NCBI GenBank assembly: GCA_947683625.1 | Contig: CANTUR010001443.1 | Span: 1,234,501 to 1,298,500 of the forward strand | Reading direction: 5' to 3' | Length of the DNA: 64,000 nucleotides | Source: Mallotus nudiflorus | Lineage: Eukaryota; Streptophyta; Magnoliopsida; Malpighiales; Euphorbiaceae | Program-made: the position numbers and the translations under genes | The notes under the pieces: generated by a model | Databases searched by the model: none | Told to the model about the DNA's origin: nothing | The model's input: only the letters and a program-made list of their open reading frames with translations | Shown here: one piece after another, positions 46,471 through 58,753 of the stretch | How the letters are laid out: each line of letters begins with the position of its first letter | How positions within the stretch are numbered: position 1 is the stretch's first letter

Positions 46471-46789
46471 GAATGATGAGATTCATGGGCTTCACAAATC
46501 CCTTTATGGCTTTCTCTGAGCATGTAATTTCCTTCTTCTGGTGATACACACTTAGATCATGGATGTGAGAAAGAGCTTCTGTAGAGTTCCTTATTACGTA
46601 TAGAGTAGTGCAAAGCTTTTATTTTTAACTTTTGAGCTTTCAACTTATCTTATAGAATTATCCTATACTCAAGATACTAAATGATTAGTTTCATCTATTC
46701 TGCTACTTCCTATATGTCCATGATCTTTGCCTCCTTGATGCTCAGCTTTATCAATTCCTCAGTGAGCTCGAGTTCTTTGAATGTCTAAT

Positions 46790-47690
46790 TATTTTTTATT
46801 GCTGACTTGGCTAGTAAATCTACTTTTAAGTTTTCACTTTTGGGAATTTGGATAATTTCTCATTGTCTCCCATCCTATTCAAGCTTGTTTAAGAGCTACT
46901 TGACTTTTTCCACATATTTGGTGATGCTTGGGTCTTTAATTTGGTATGTCCCTCTGACTTGGTTTCCCACCAATTGTGAGTCGGAGTATATCTTGAGATT
47001 CTCATATCTGACTTCCTTGGTTAACTTCAATCCCATGGTGAATGCTTCATACTCGACTATATTATTGGTGGTATTATACTTTATCTGAACTACATATTTG
47101 ATAGTGACTTCGGATGGCCTTCTGAGAATGGCTCCAGGACCAGATCCTTGGATGAATAAGGCTTCATTAATGTATAACTTCCATTTTGGACATTTAATAG
47201 GAGTAAAATCTTCTATTATTATCTCCTATACAAAATCTGCTAGGTTTTGAGCTTTTATCTTCTATCAAGGTTCACAGCTGATGTTGAATTCTCTGAGCAG
47301 TATTAACCATTGAACTAGTCTACCGAATGTCTTAGGTCTTTATAAGATTTTTCTTAGAGGGAAGTAAGATTTTACAATGACTGAATGAGCCTAAAAATAG
47401 TGCCAGAGTTTTCGAGATGTGTGTACGATGGCCATAGCTAATTGATCCAGTCTGTAATACCAGACTTCTGAACCTCTGAGTATTTTACTGATGTAGTATA
47501 CTGGACTTTGCTAACTTCCTTCTTCCCTTATCAGTACTGATGCAATAAACTCTTGGCCAATAGAGTGATATAAGTATAGTGCTTCTCCAGGGATCGGTTG
47601 GCTAAGTACAGGTAGTGAGGAGAGGAATTTTTTAGTTTCTTCAAAGGCTACCTGACATTCTTCATTCTATATAAAATTTTTGGAATTTTT
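46790..47690 (-). pseudogene. Tat RNase H and second RNase H region
   Basis: The first part (47690-47300) shows EALYLYHSIGQEFIASVLI and PVYYISKIL, the RT-linked RNase H. The second part (47180-46790) reads KWKLYINEALFIQGSGPGA, YEAFTMGLKL and LKIYSDSQLVGNQV, an additional RNase H of the type that marks the Tat lineage. The first acidic site of the second domain reads INEA where D is usual. Broken by stops. Confidence 0.7.
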
Positions 47691-47899
47691 TAAGACTCAT
47701 AATAGTGGTAGATACAGCTCGGCTGAACAGGAGATGAAATGCCCTAAGGTTGTAATTTTGCCATGTAGCTTTTACAGCTCGTTGATTGATGTCGGAGCTT
47801 TCACCTGAAGAATGGCTTCCATCTTTTCTGGATTAGCTTTAATCCCTCTGTGGTGGGATATCATAAATCCTAGGAATTTCCTACTTTTACTCTAAAAAC

Positions 47900-48560
47900 A
47901 CAATTATATGGATTAAGCTTGATCTAGTATTGGCTCAGTATTCGAAGGATTTAATCGAAGTCAAAAGAACAATGCTTTGCATATTGGTTTTTGATGATGA
48001 TTATATATACCTTAATATTCTTTCTAATTTTTTCTTAGAGCACATGATTCATAAGCCTTTAATATGTTACGCTGGCATTTTTTAACCCAAAAGGCATAAC
48101 TTTGTAGTAATAAAGGCCTTTATGAGTAACAAATGATGTCTTTTCCTAGTTTTCTTTCTTTATTGGTATTTAATGGTACCTTTGAGCAGCATTATAAAGC
48201 TATATAAATAGTGATCAGTAGTTGAGTCTACTAGTTGATTAATCTTCAACAATAGATAACTATCTTTAGGGCATGCTCTGTTGAGATTAGTATAGTCTAC
48301 ACATATTTTGTACTTGTCGTTGGAATTTTTTACCAGCACCACATTGGCTACCCATTTTGGGTGTGTTACCTCTCTAATGAATTTATCTTTCAGTAATTTT
48401 ATTATTTCCTTAGTGATTACCTTCTATCTTTTGTATGCGAAGTTCCTTTTTTTTTGAATGACTGGCTTTACTCTTGGCTTAATACTCAGACTATATGAGG
48501 TGATCCGAGGATCTACTTTAGTGATCTTAAACACTTGAGAAGCAAAGTTACTTGAATGTT
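47900..48560 (-). pseudogene. Tat reverse transcriptase relic
   Basis: Recognised from HPKWVANVVLVKNSNDKYK, CVDYTNLNRACPKDSYLLLK and INQLVDSTTDH, the Tat RT signature. After this the reading decays; the F/Y-x-D-D site is not readable. The minus-strand frame 48342-48160 is the best-preserved piece. Confidence 0.78.
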
Positions 48561-48899
48561 TGATGAGGATCTTACTTATTCCAGGTTTAACTTCGCTATC
48601 GACCTCATTGCCGATCCTTACTATTTATCATTAAACGATCTGTAAAGTCTGTATATGGTCAATTGGTTTAGGATTGGCTCTTTATTTTTTTTACTTCCCA
48701 TGATTTTAGAGGGAATGCTTCCATATGAGGTTTGACCACCATCTGGTAGCATTGCCAAGCTATGTGTTAATATCCATGAATTATTAGGACCCGGCCTTCA
48801 AGAGGAATCTTTATGGTCAGACACTGAATACTTGTGACTGCATTAATCTAGTAAAGTATTAGTCAACCTTTGATGCCATTGTACATGAGAGGAAGATCT

Positions 48900-49200
48900 A
48901 CCATAATGAATTGAGATTTGAAATCTTTTACTTCTCTAGTATCTTTATCGCTAAATTCTAGACTCAGCTCTACCAATCCCATTGGTTGGGTGGTTCCTTT
49001 ATAAAAGCTTACAATGGGATTCTAAATAGCTTTCAAATCATTGATAGAACCTCCCATTACTTTGTAGGCATTATAAGAGAGTGCATTGATAATGCTTCCA
49101 TCATCGATCAATAATCTTTTTACCAAGTAATTTTTAATGAAAGCACTTACCATGAGGGCATAATTATGAGGGTTCTAAACATGTTTCCCATCTTCCTTGC
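48900..49200 (-). pseudogene. Tat protease relic
   Basis: Minus-strand text around 49120-49060 reads LLIDDGSIINALSYNAYKVM, matching the retropepsin region of Tat elements in which the active site is D-D/N-G-S. Downstream VDLPLMYNGIKG corresponds to the usual YNAILGRP-like motif with changes. Confidence 0.55.
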
Positions 49201-49654
49201 TAAACATAATAGTCTGCTTCTTTTTATGAGTAGGCCCTTCTTCTTTGCAGGATCTCTTAGGCCTTTTCTCAGTTGTCTCTCCTTCGACAATCATGTTGAT
49301 AACTCCAGCTAGTTCATTTTAAGCTTTCTTTGGCTCTGAATTATCCCTATCATGACCATCTAGGTCTCTAATCCTTCTATTTGTGTTAGTGAAGTTACTG
49401 ATTTCATTATTTTATATTAATCTTTTTATGGAATTCTTCAATTCTTTACATGCCTCAGTTTCATGTTTGTAATTTTGGTGGTATTGGTAGTAGTACCTCA
49501 TATCCTATATGTCTCTCCTAGTTGGACTTTGCCTTTTGGCTAGGGTTATGCCTAAGCCATTTTGTCTGACTTACATGAGGATTTTGGATAGGTGTTTAGT
49601 AGCGTATACTTCTCTGCCTCCTTTTTGAACCCTTCTACTGAGTTTTTAAAGTTT

Positions 49655-50985
49655 GATTACTAAAAGCTAGGTCTTCTTGGTCCTAACCTTTCATCCTTTC
49701 TGAATGGTGCTTTCTCATCGTCCTGATGCATCCTTCTATCGTCATCCATCTTTATTATCATAGCCATTACCTCAGCAAAGGTGCTGGGCTCTTTCATCAT
49801 TAACTTATCCTTGAGCTTTCCTAGTCGGGTCCCATTCTTTAAAGCCTCTATGGCTATCTCGTCGACCAAATTTTTTATTAGTATAACTAATTTGTTAAAT
49901 CGATCTAAATAGCTTCTTAATGATTTGATGGCCTCCTATTTTCACATTCAGAGATCATTGATGTTTTTGGTAGGAGGGACATTGGTGATGAACCGAGTCT
50001 AGAATTTCTCAACTAACTCTTCAAAGGAACAAATAGAATTCTTTGAAAGCTAATGGAACCACTTTTAAGCATTCTTGATGAGCGTACTAGGAAAGACTCT
50101 GCACATGATTCCATCATTCACATTCTGAAGTAACATCCTAGTCTTGAATGAGGATATGTGGTTGATTGGATCTCCAGTTCCATTGAACTGATCTAACTGA
50201 GGTATTTTGAATTTGGTTGGAATCTTCGTCCGGATTATTCTGCTTACAAAGGGTGTCTTTCCTTCCATAATGAATTCATCTTCTTTCTTTGGCCATGTAC
50301 AAGCTTTATGCATGGCTTCCTCAGCTTTTTGAGCTATCTTTGAATTGTCTAGGGTCGGGATTGTTGAGCTGGATTCTCCTTATGAAACTATATGTTTTTC
50401 TTTATTTTCACCAAATACATTCGGAGCTAGTGCTGGTGGTGTTATGTTATTTTCTAGGTGAGTTGCTATGAGATTATCACTTTGAATCAAGGCATTTAGC
50501 TGTTGTTACATCTGGGTATATGGGTTTGAATATTTTGAATCATCTCTTCTTTGCTCATTAGGGATAGGTTGAGTGTTTGGGTTACTGTGTTTAGGTTTAG
50601 TGTGTTTATGGAAAGAGTTTCTGGTAGGCTTGGAAAAGGTATAGAAGGTATGAGTTTGTTATGATATTGAAGAGGAGCATAATAAGGGAGGTCGGTGCCA
50701 AGAGCTGGCCATCCCTGAGTATTACCAAGAGGAGTGTATGCTCCAGTCAGAGCTTGAGATGAGGGTCCAACATGTTGAAAGGGGGTTGATGAAATTATTA
50801 TTTGAAAATGTGCTGAAAAGTGGATTAGAGGAATAAGAGCAGATGGATTGATAGGAGGAATAGGAGAAAATGAATTGATGTATGGAATGGGAGCAGATGG
50901 ATTGATGTGTGGAATGGGAGCAGATGGATTGATGTGTGTGTCGAGAGTTGAGATTGGTGGTGGACTAAAAGTCACAATGTCAAGA
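49655..50985 (-). pseudogene. Tat gag relic
   Basis: The N-terminal part (50975-50496) is a Pro/Ser/Ile-rich segment with a short internal repeat (INPSAPIPH, INPSAPIPY, INSFSPIPP). The capsid-like part (50313-50065) contains PTKFKIPQLDQFNGTGDP and HISSFKTRMLLQNVND, then IMCRVFPSTL, the typical Tat gag motif. The last part (49869-49660) has EPSTFAEVMAMI and a charged tail. Stops separate the parts. No zinc knuckle was found. Confidence 0.75.
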
Positions 50986-51025
50986 TCTTGTTTGGTAGAT
51001 GCTTAAATAGATTTTAACTCGAGAG

Positions 51026-51043
51026 TCCCCACAGACAATGCCA
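51026..51043 (-). promoter_or_regulatory. Tat primer binding site (decayed)
   Basis: On the minus strand tggcattgtctgtgggga lies two bases after the LTR. Many Tat elements carry tggcgccgtctgtggga here, so the difference fits CpG decay. Confidence 0.6.
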
Positions 51044-51045
51044 CT

Positions 51046-51450
51046 TGATAACTCGCTTCCAAAATTCTTGAGCTAGAACCCTACAAGGCATTAAAGAAGA
51101 GTAAAGTGAGATGTGGGAAGGATCCCTATAAACCCTTCGATGTCTAAGTCAGAAAATGTATAAAAAGAGTTTTGAATAGATAAAGGGAGCAAGCATTATG
51201 AGATAATATAATGAATGAAAATGAGAATGAGGGATATAGAGCCCTATTTATAAGGATAGTGATGCTCAAACCCGAGAGGAATGAGATTCGTCTTGATGAA
51301 AGTCTTGTGCCTATTAGGAGAATATTTCTTCTTATCCGGGGGTCTCTTTATTTGGGAATTTTTTCCTATTTATTTTGGATGTCCTCCTTCTGCAAGTAAC
51401 CCCTATATAGGAAAATAAAAACCTTAATTAAGCAAGAATATATATATGAA
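51046..51450 (-). mobile_element. Tat LTR, right copy (5' LTR, truncated)
   Basis: Matches 31571-31985 and sits beside the primer site, so it is the 5' LTR of the minus-strand element. It ends about 51450, where different sequence begins. The tandem array of the left copy is missing. Confidence 0.7.
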
Positions 51451-51733
51451 GTATTAAACGTATTCAAAATCACAAATAAATCTAATTTCCTGATTTCTTT
51501 TCCTACAAGTTCCAATTTCAAGTCTTGAGTCACAACTCCAAAATTTTCTAACCGTTTGGCCATCTTTTTGCTCTAATATCATGTAAGAACTCCATAAATT
51601 TAGAGACATATAATTATGATTAGACTCATATAATATAAAATCAATTTACTTTTGTTGAAATTCAATCTATACCATTTATATATTATTTGAACTTTTTATA
51701 TATTCAAATGTGAATATATTCATATCTCTAACA
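51451..51733 (-). mobile_element. Short copia-like LTR and primer site fragment
   Basis: Plus-strand 51582-51733 opens tgtaagaactcc and ends ctctaaca, so on the minus strand it runs TGTTAGAG...CTTACA, a copia-like LTR of 152 bases. Just inside lies tgatattagagc (minus strand, 51570-51582), a decayed tRNA-Met primer site. An ATG-started fragment of internal sequence follows (MAKRLENFGVVTQDLKLEL, 51563 leftwards) and stops at about 51451. The rest of the element is absent. Confidence 0.42.
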
Positions 51734-52659
51734 TATACAACCTTAATATTAATGGAGTATATAACACAAATAGTTTTTATTTTTTAAATTAAATAGAAAT
51801 TAGTTTCATAAATAGATAATAATTTAATTTAAATTTTACAAGTTATAATGTTTTAATTAAGAAATGATTGTTAAAAAGGAACAATTTCTTTCTCTTTCCT
51901 TTTTTTCTTTTTCTTTTTCTTTTTCATTTTTTCAATTTGAATGGTTTTATAAGTGATTTTAAGAATAATTTTGGCCTTGTTTTTAAGCCAAAAACCACCC
52001 AATATTTTTTCGCTGCTCATTTACTTATTTTTCTTTAATAATATGCATTTAGATTATAACCTTTAATCCTAATATCGTTTTTAATTTTTTTTTGATGTAT
52101 TCTACTAAATCTTTATATTTTATATATTTTTTAATATTTTTTGTTTAATAATATAATTTTTTAGTGATTTTGGTTGGATATGTTGAATAAAGCTTCAAAT
52201 TGATACATCTTGATTATATAATGGTTGTATATTGAAAAATATTGTTAGATTCAGTTTCCATCTTGGCTTCTTAAAAACTGTCAATCATTAATAAATTTCA
52301 TAATTTTAATTTTTTTACTTTCAGTAATATTTATAATTAAACAATATACTTTTTTGTTTTTTAACGACTAAGGTATATTTTATTTATAACTTATTGTATA
52401 TAATCTTGTTACTTATTATATATTTTTTTTTAAAAAAGTAAGAGATGATCATTCGTCACTTCTTGATCAGCCGCACACTTGATGTGGTTCCGAACATTTG
52501 CTTTAATTAATATAATTAATTTTTTGTAATGTTTAAATTATTTTATTTAATTATTTTTATATAAAAAATATATATTGTGAATCTAAAAGTAGTATTATTT
52601 TACACTTTGTTTATTCATTAAGGAGAAGGTGACGCACTGACGCATAAAAATAATTACTA
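51734..52659. other. AT-rich spacer, no gene seen
   Basis: Only T- and A-rich runs; a CT-rich run at 51885-51935. Nothing coding on either strand. Confidence 0.4.
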
Positions 52660-52672
52660 AAAACTAAAAAGT

Positions 52673-53402
52673 GTCTTCATAGCTGCCTTTGATAAACAGT
52701 TCCTAAAATAGGGGTATGCATACTGGTTTTATCAGTAATTCTCCTTTAATCCTATTTCCTTTCTTGTTTTGTTTGTGTTTTAATAAAATGTTGTTCATAT
52801 ATGTGTGTTCTCATAGCCGTGTTTTGATAGCTTTTGATAGCCTTTGTGCAGATGGTTTGGCTATTATGCCTCATTCTGCTTTGCCGACCTCTGTTTTGCT
52901 TGAATAGCGAAAGTGCACCAGCTTACTGAAGATTCAATTGGTGCGGATGCTCGTTCTTGGCCGGGGCTCAGCTCGTCTCCACACCGCTAGTTTACAAGGC
53001 TTTGCAATACTCCTTTGATGAAAGTTGATCGTTGTCATCGAAGGTTGATCTTTTTGGATCCATCCTGTGTACTGTTGGTTCAATGTCTGGACTTTGTTAT
53101 CGTTATAGGTCCACGACTCCCACAGATCACACAAGTTGATTGGCTAGAAGGCATACACGCCTCTGTCATCTTCATCTACTCTTGCGCAACTACTGTTGCT
53201 ATTGCTGTTTGGCCATCCGCCAATCCTAATAAATTAGGGTTTCATCCCTTAGATGTGTATTTGGACTTCATTCTTACAATGACCTAACAAAATTGTAAAG
53301 CCTTGGTTGTCTTTTGGCACTTCAGTATATGATGGTCCATGATGTAATGTTTCTTTTTAATGAATTAATGATATCTTTATTGTGGTTCAAAAAAAAAAAA
53401 AA
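52673..53402 (+). mobile_element. Poly(A)-tailed retroposon, probably a LINE 3' end or retrogene
   Basis: A GC-richer segment (52800-53300) ends in taatgatatctttattgtggttc and an A-run (53389-53402), the usual finish of plant non-LTR retroposons. A possible flanking duplication aaaaagtg lies at 52665-52672 and near 53405-53412. Frames such as 53015-53287 show no domain I recognise. Most of a LINE, or a processed transcript, could be represented; RT motifs are absent. Confidence 0.45.
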
Positions 53403-53412
53403 CAAAAAAGTG

Positions 53413-54524
53413 CAATGTGCGGGCGGCCGTGTGCATGGGATTGTAGTCCTCTTTGTATGAGTTGCGCATTTGCATGAAAGTACAATACCCAAGAAAGAGC
53501 AAGCGAAGAATTTTCTCGCTAAATAAGGGCAAATTTGAAAAAAAAAAAAAATTCATGAGATTAAATGCTTTTCCAATTTCAATAAGTCTTTTTATTTTTA
53601 TAATATTACTCATTAACTTTTTAATTTTTATAATTTATGTTAAAAATTTGACATAATTTTTTTGATGTGGTTAACAAAAAAAATTGAGTCAATTCGCATA
53701 ACTGGCATATTAAAATATATTATTTTGACTATTTGCAAAAAAAATACAATCTTTAACATTTTTTGTAATTTAATTATGACCTATTAATTTTGAAAAATTA
53801 ATACATGATTTTTTATTTTTTATTTTTCAATTTATACTTGTAAAACAACTATTTAAATAATGAGAATTCAAAACTAACTTTTCAATTAAATAAAATATAA
53901 ATTTCATCATTTATTTATTTTAAATAATTAAAATTTTTAAATATTTAATTCAATCAAATTGATATTTTATAGAAGAAATAATTACTAATTTATATATTTT
54001 TATTGAAATCAAATCTTACTTTTTTTCAAAATAATTAATGATTTTTATACGTTTTTTGTTGCAATCAAATCTTACTTTTTTCTTTTATCGAAATCAAAGT
54101 AAGATTTTATTTCAATAATAACACATATATCTTAATCATTTCATGTATAATTTAAATAGAAAATTTACTTAATAGTAAGTCAATTGAAATACTAAAATAT
54201 CAATTTGATTAAATTAAATTTTTAGATAATTTAAATATTTACTTTGAGTTAACCTTTTTGGACTTGATCCTTACTTTTAAAGGGAGAGCATGAGGAAGTG
54301 GGGATTGAACTCATATTTTCTGTCAATGCCTTAGCACTGTGACATGATGTTAAACCATTAGTCCTATGCAGGCTTTGTAATAGCTAACTTTTGAAGCTTA
54401 ACTATAAATATGCCCTTCATAAGTTGTTTATAGAGGTTAGACAAGTGTTCAACTAATTTTTTCTTAGAAATTTATTGCTCTTAAAAGCTCTATTTGTAAT
54501 TTCTTGAATTTGATAATTTCTTGT
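53413..54524. other. AT-rich spacer, no gene seen
   Basis: Low-complexity AT-rich text. Around 54290-54365 the sequence gtggggattgaactcatattttctg...gacatgatgttaaaccatta resembles the border text of some plant retrotransposons, but I could not assign it. Confidence 0.35.
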
Positions 54525-55380
54525 GTTCACACTTAGACTTTTACTTGTTCTCAAGCAAAGACTTCATCAACACTACAAATTATGCATATTAAGGAATTTA
54601 CCAATGCACAACCATATTTAAACATATTTAGTACATACTTAACATAGTTATTATTATCAAAACAAAAGATTAAAAACAAGTAAAAAAAATAGCACTTCTC
54701 AATGGAATTAATGAAAGACCCATAGAATAATACTCATATATCATAATAAAATTAGAAAAATTTTAAATGTTAGAAATCCCTTAACCTCAGGAATAATAGT
54801 TAACTAATCTACTTTGCAAAAACAAACAAATTTTCCTTATCTTGCGAGTGCATTTTACACACTATCTTGCATGAGTTTGGTGAGTGTGTTTCAAGCTCCA
54901 TCTCACCCTTTTTTTTTTTTTTTTCTAGCAAGTGTGTTTTATACTCCATCTTACCTTTCTTTTTTTTTTAAAAAAAAATTTTAAATAACTTTGAAAGTGC
55001 ATTTTATGCTCCATCTTGTCATTTTTTTCTTTTTTCAATCAGTTAGTTTCTACCATAACTCAAAATCAAAGGCGGTTCTAATAATTAAAATCTTCTAATT
55101 AAGATAAAATATCCACAAGATAATATTCCACACATCTTTCACTCACTCAAAAGAGAAGTACTTTCTAAGTTAATCAAAGGCGGTTTGAATCTTGAACTAT
55201 GAATATGTATTTCTTTATTTTGTATTAAGATCTTAAAGTGAAAGCTTTTTGTTAAACATAACGAATTAAGGTGGAAGTTATTTATTAAGGAATCTATAGT
55301 CTTTATTCTCCTATCACTTGAGCATGAAGGAGACTTAAAACTTTTAAGTGCAAAGGTAATATAGTTTGCTTAAATTATTT
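54525..55380 (-). mobile_element. Inverted Athila 3' untranslated region
   Basis: Read on the minus strand it has the order of 22900-23431: spaced hairpin units with gatggagNNNNaaa (54845-55020), then gtctttgcttgagaacaagtaaaagtctaagtgtg, the pre-polypurine phrase, near 54530. A following LTR start is not recognisable. This is a second, oppositely oriented Athila remnant. Confidence 0.55.
54845..55020 (-). repeat. Hairpin units with AAA loops (inverted copy)
   Basis: On the minus strand: gcat-aaa-atgc near 55003, gtat-aaa-acac near 54935, and two more altered units near 54893 and 54855. Same type as 22955-23150. Confidence 0.5.
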
Positions 55381-55451
55381 TTTTTTATGAATTATAATCG
55401 TTTGATGCATTTCATTTTTTAACCCATGTTTGTGATTTTCTCATTTAATAT

Positions 55452-57535
55452 GTAGATGGACACTAATGGTGGTAATGCTAGTGGCAATAGTAATATGACT
55501 GCTACTGCCACTAGTGAACCACAGTAATCAATGATGGAAGCTAAAAGAAACCTATTGTTGTTAAAAAAAGAAAGAAGAGTAAATTTTATTCTAAGACATA
55601 GGAGCATTTTGAGAAGATAAAAGATGAGACTGACACAGTGGTACAAGTTAAGTGTATATATTGTTTGAAGGTATTTAAATGCCAATAAAAAAAAGCATGA
55701 CACTTATCCATTAGAAATCACATGTTAAATTGTTTTAAAAATCCTCACCTAAAAGAAAGTAGACAAATACTCTTAACTTTCCAACCTTTTATGAATGTTT
55801 TTAAGTTTGAGTAGCATGAAAATGTGGGTGTTATTATGACCTAAAAATTTGATTAGGATTAAATTTGAAATACACTCACACATATGATAATTATTGATGA
55901 GTTCCTTTTAAGTTTATGGAAAGTCTTAGTTTGAAAAAGGTCTTATAAATTATCTATCCTAGTTTTAAAATTCCTTCTAGATGGATAGTTAGTAGGGATT
56001 ATTATGATCTATTTCTTGTCGAGAGATATAAATTGAAAATGTTTTTCTAAAGAATATTGTTAAAGAGTTAGCCTAATAACTGACTTTTGGACTTCCATTT
56101 ATAACTGCACACTTTATTGATGATGAGTGGAAGCTTAAAAAAAATTATTTCTTTTGTCCTTGTAACATCTTATAAGGGGAGTACATTATTAAAGCATTAG
56201 AGACTTGCTTGATATAGTGAGGGCTAAAAAATATTTTCTCTGTTATACTTGATAATGCATCATAAAAAGATATTGCTATCAGTTTTTTTTTAAAAAAAAA
56301 TTCTAAGTTAGGGGACTAGTTTAGTTAGATGTAAGTATATGTATATATAATGTATTGTACATAATCTAAACCTCATTGTTGTTGATTGGCTTAAGGAGTT
56401 TAGCATTTCAGTCAAGAGGGTCAGGCAGACAGTGAGATAAATTAGAAACTCACCCTCGAGGTTGCATAAATTTAAAGAATTTGCTAATTTAATTGGCATT
56501 GAGTTAAAGGCTGCATTGAGTCTTGATGTTTTTAATAGGTCAAACTCTGCATATTTGATGCTTCATATACCTTATGTATATGAAAAAGTGTTTGAAAAGT
56601 ATGATGAATGTGAATCAACATTCAAAGTTGATCTTAATGATGATGTGTCTGGCTATCTTGACTAGATTTCTATTTAATAAATTATTAGTTTCTTAAATTT
56701 TTTTATGAACTGACATTAAGGATATTAAAATCCCTATATGTTACTACTAACACATTTTTTTAAAATTTTTAATCTGTTATGTATTTTGAATGACTGGGTG
56801 AACTCTGATTATGCCTCTAAAAGGGTAATGGTTTTTTAATAAAAAGTAAATTTGATAAGTACTATGGTGATTCTGAGAATATGAATCCTTTAATCTTTAT
56901 TGCTAATGTTCTGGATCTTAAAGACAAGTTGAAATTTATGAAATTTTCATTGTTATGAATATATGGGGATTTTGTTGGTGGAAACTTGTTTTCTTTTGTG
57001 AAATGTGCACTATATGAACTATTTAATGATTATGTTGCACTATATACACCTAATGTTACTAATTCTGAGTCTATTAGTCAAATTAGCAATTTAAATGTTA
57101 CTAGTGAGTCTTTGGTTATTGCCTTAGGTACAAAAATATTTATGTTAAAAGCTAAATTTAAGAAGCTGAAAATGGATTTTGGATTAGGTGGAAGCATGCA
57201 TTTTGAATTGGATATTTAATTATGTAAGATAATTTTGAAGGATAAGGAGACTTTTAATTTTCTTTAGAAATTAAAGTTTAGTATAGAAAGGTTCCCAATT
57301 CTATCAAGATTGGCTCATAATATTTTGGTTGTACCAATCTCCACAACTTGCTTTTAAGTCTACTTTTAGCACTGGTGATAGGGTCCTTGATATTTTTAGG
57401 AGTTCTTTGACTCCTAAAATTATTGAATCTTTAATATGCATATAAGATTGGCTTAAGATGATTGATAAACCAATTAACATTAAGGAGGCAATTGAAGATT
57501 TAAAGAAATTTGAGACTAGTAATACTGATTTCATT
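55452..57535 (+). pseudogene. hAT-superfamily transposase pseudogene
   Basis: Three parts appear in order. First a BED zinc finger near 55600-55740 (EHFEKIKDETDTVVQVKCIYC ... IRNHMLNCFKNPH), though the WxxF Trp and some residues are lost. Then the RNase H-like body: LTFGLPF and TAHFIDDEWKLKKNYF near 56110, LDNAS near 56253, SLVR and LNLIVVDWLKEF near 56380, RNSPSRLHKFKEF near 56450. Last the C-terminal dimerisation region at 57180-57510 (LKFSIERFPILSRLAHNIL, VVPIST, STFSTGDRVLDIFRSSLTPK, IESLICI-DWL). Many stops and frame changes; no terminal inverted repeats were found. It was once a near full-length Ac-like transposase. Confidence 0.82.
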
Positions 57536-58370
57536 TTCTTATTTCTTTTAATTTTGATTTTATTGTTCTTTCTACGACTCACTTTCTTCTTATTTTCATG
57601 GCATAATTACCCCTAATTGGCATTAGCACTAATCTTGCATCATCAAGTGCCAATTAATCCTAACTTAAACTGGTAGTGGCAATTGTTGCTTTATAAAAGT
57701 GGATTAAATACAGTAGTAGTAGCTACTATCCTTGCATATTGTTGATTTTTTTTTAGTAATTTTGCTAATCTTTTATTTTATTTTACATTTTAGTATTGCT
57801 TGATTTTGCATTCAATTTCTTTACATTTATATGTTTGTGCTTGTGACCATCATATGTAGCACTTCATTAAGTGCCTATGGTGCTCTTGCTTTTCATTTAT
57901 TTGAACTTTTGTTTGTTTACATATTGATGTGCATATGCTGATTACTATATGTTGTTCCTTAGTCTATTTTGTGCTTATGATATTGTTACTCGTAGGGGCT
58001 ATGAGGGTGCTTCCACCTAAAAGATTTCTAAATGTGAAATGCTTGCCTCAATTTCTTTAGTGACTATTTTTTAACTTGTTGCTAGAAATAATGGTATATT
58101 TTTTATGTGATTGAAAGCTTATCATTTGAGCCACTTTGACTTACAATTTCAAATAACTATGAACATTTTTCCCTTAAACCAACCATTCTAAAATTATGTT
58201 GCTCAAATCTTTTAAAGTTAAATGCCACTTTCTTTATTCTCATTTGTTTTTTAATCTTGCTACATTCGAAAAAATTGGATTTATTGCTGATGCTTTTTTT
58301 ATTTTACTAAGTTATTATTGCTATTGTTGTTGCTTTTAATATTTTAATTTTTAAGGTTATAATGAAGCTT
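57536..58370. other. AT-rich stretch after the hAT relic
   Basis: No coding signal. It may hold the hAT 3' end. A likely Tekay LTR starts at 58371, preceded by agctt. Confidence 0.4.
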
Positions 58371-58717
58371 TGTAATAACCCTAGTTTTTAAATTATTTTA
58401 ATATAAAATGAGATATGCAATGTTAATAAATTTAAAAGTTATATTTAATTATTTTACTATTTTGTGATTTATGATTATTATTTTACGTTAAATTATATTT
58501 TTTTACATAAATATTTTATTTTGAAACTTATTATTTTGGACATTTAATTTGCATAGTTTATATTTATTATTTTCAGATAATATTATTTTAATAACCATTA
58601 GTTTATGTGCATTATTATTTTAATATTTTTATTTTTATTAAATTACATTATTTGTATTATTATCATTATTATTTATTGTTAATTATATATGTGTATATGT
58701 GTGTGTGTTTATATATA

Positions 58718-58753
<36 letters not shown>

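Noticed and set aside
46807..47088. 93-codon plus-strand frame
   Set aside because: Antisense shadow of the second RNase H region of the Tat element.
55419..55703. 94-codon minus-strand frame
   Set aside because: Antisense shadow of the BED-finger region of the hAT relic.
57304..57582. 92-codon minus-strand Lys/Asn-rich frame
   Set aside because: Shadow of the hAT dimerisation region.
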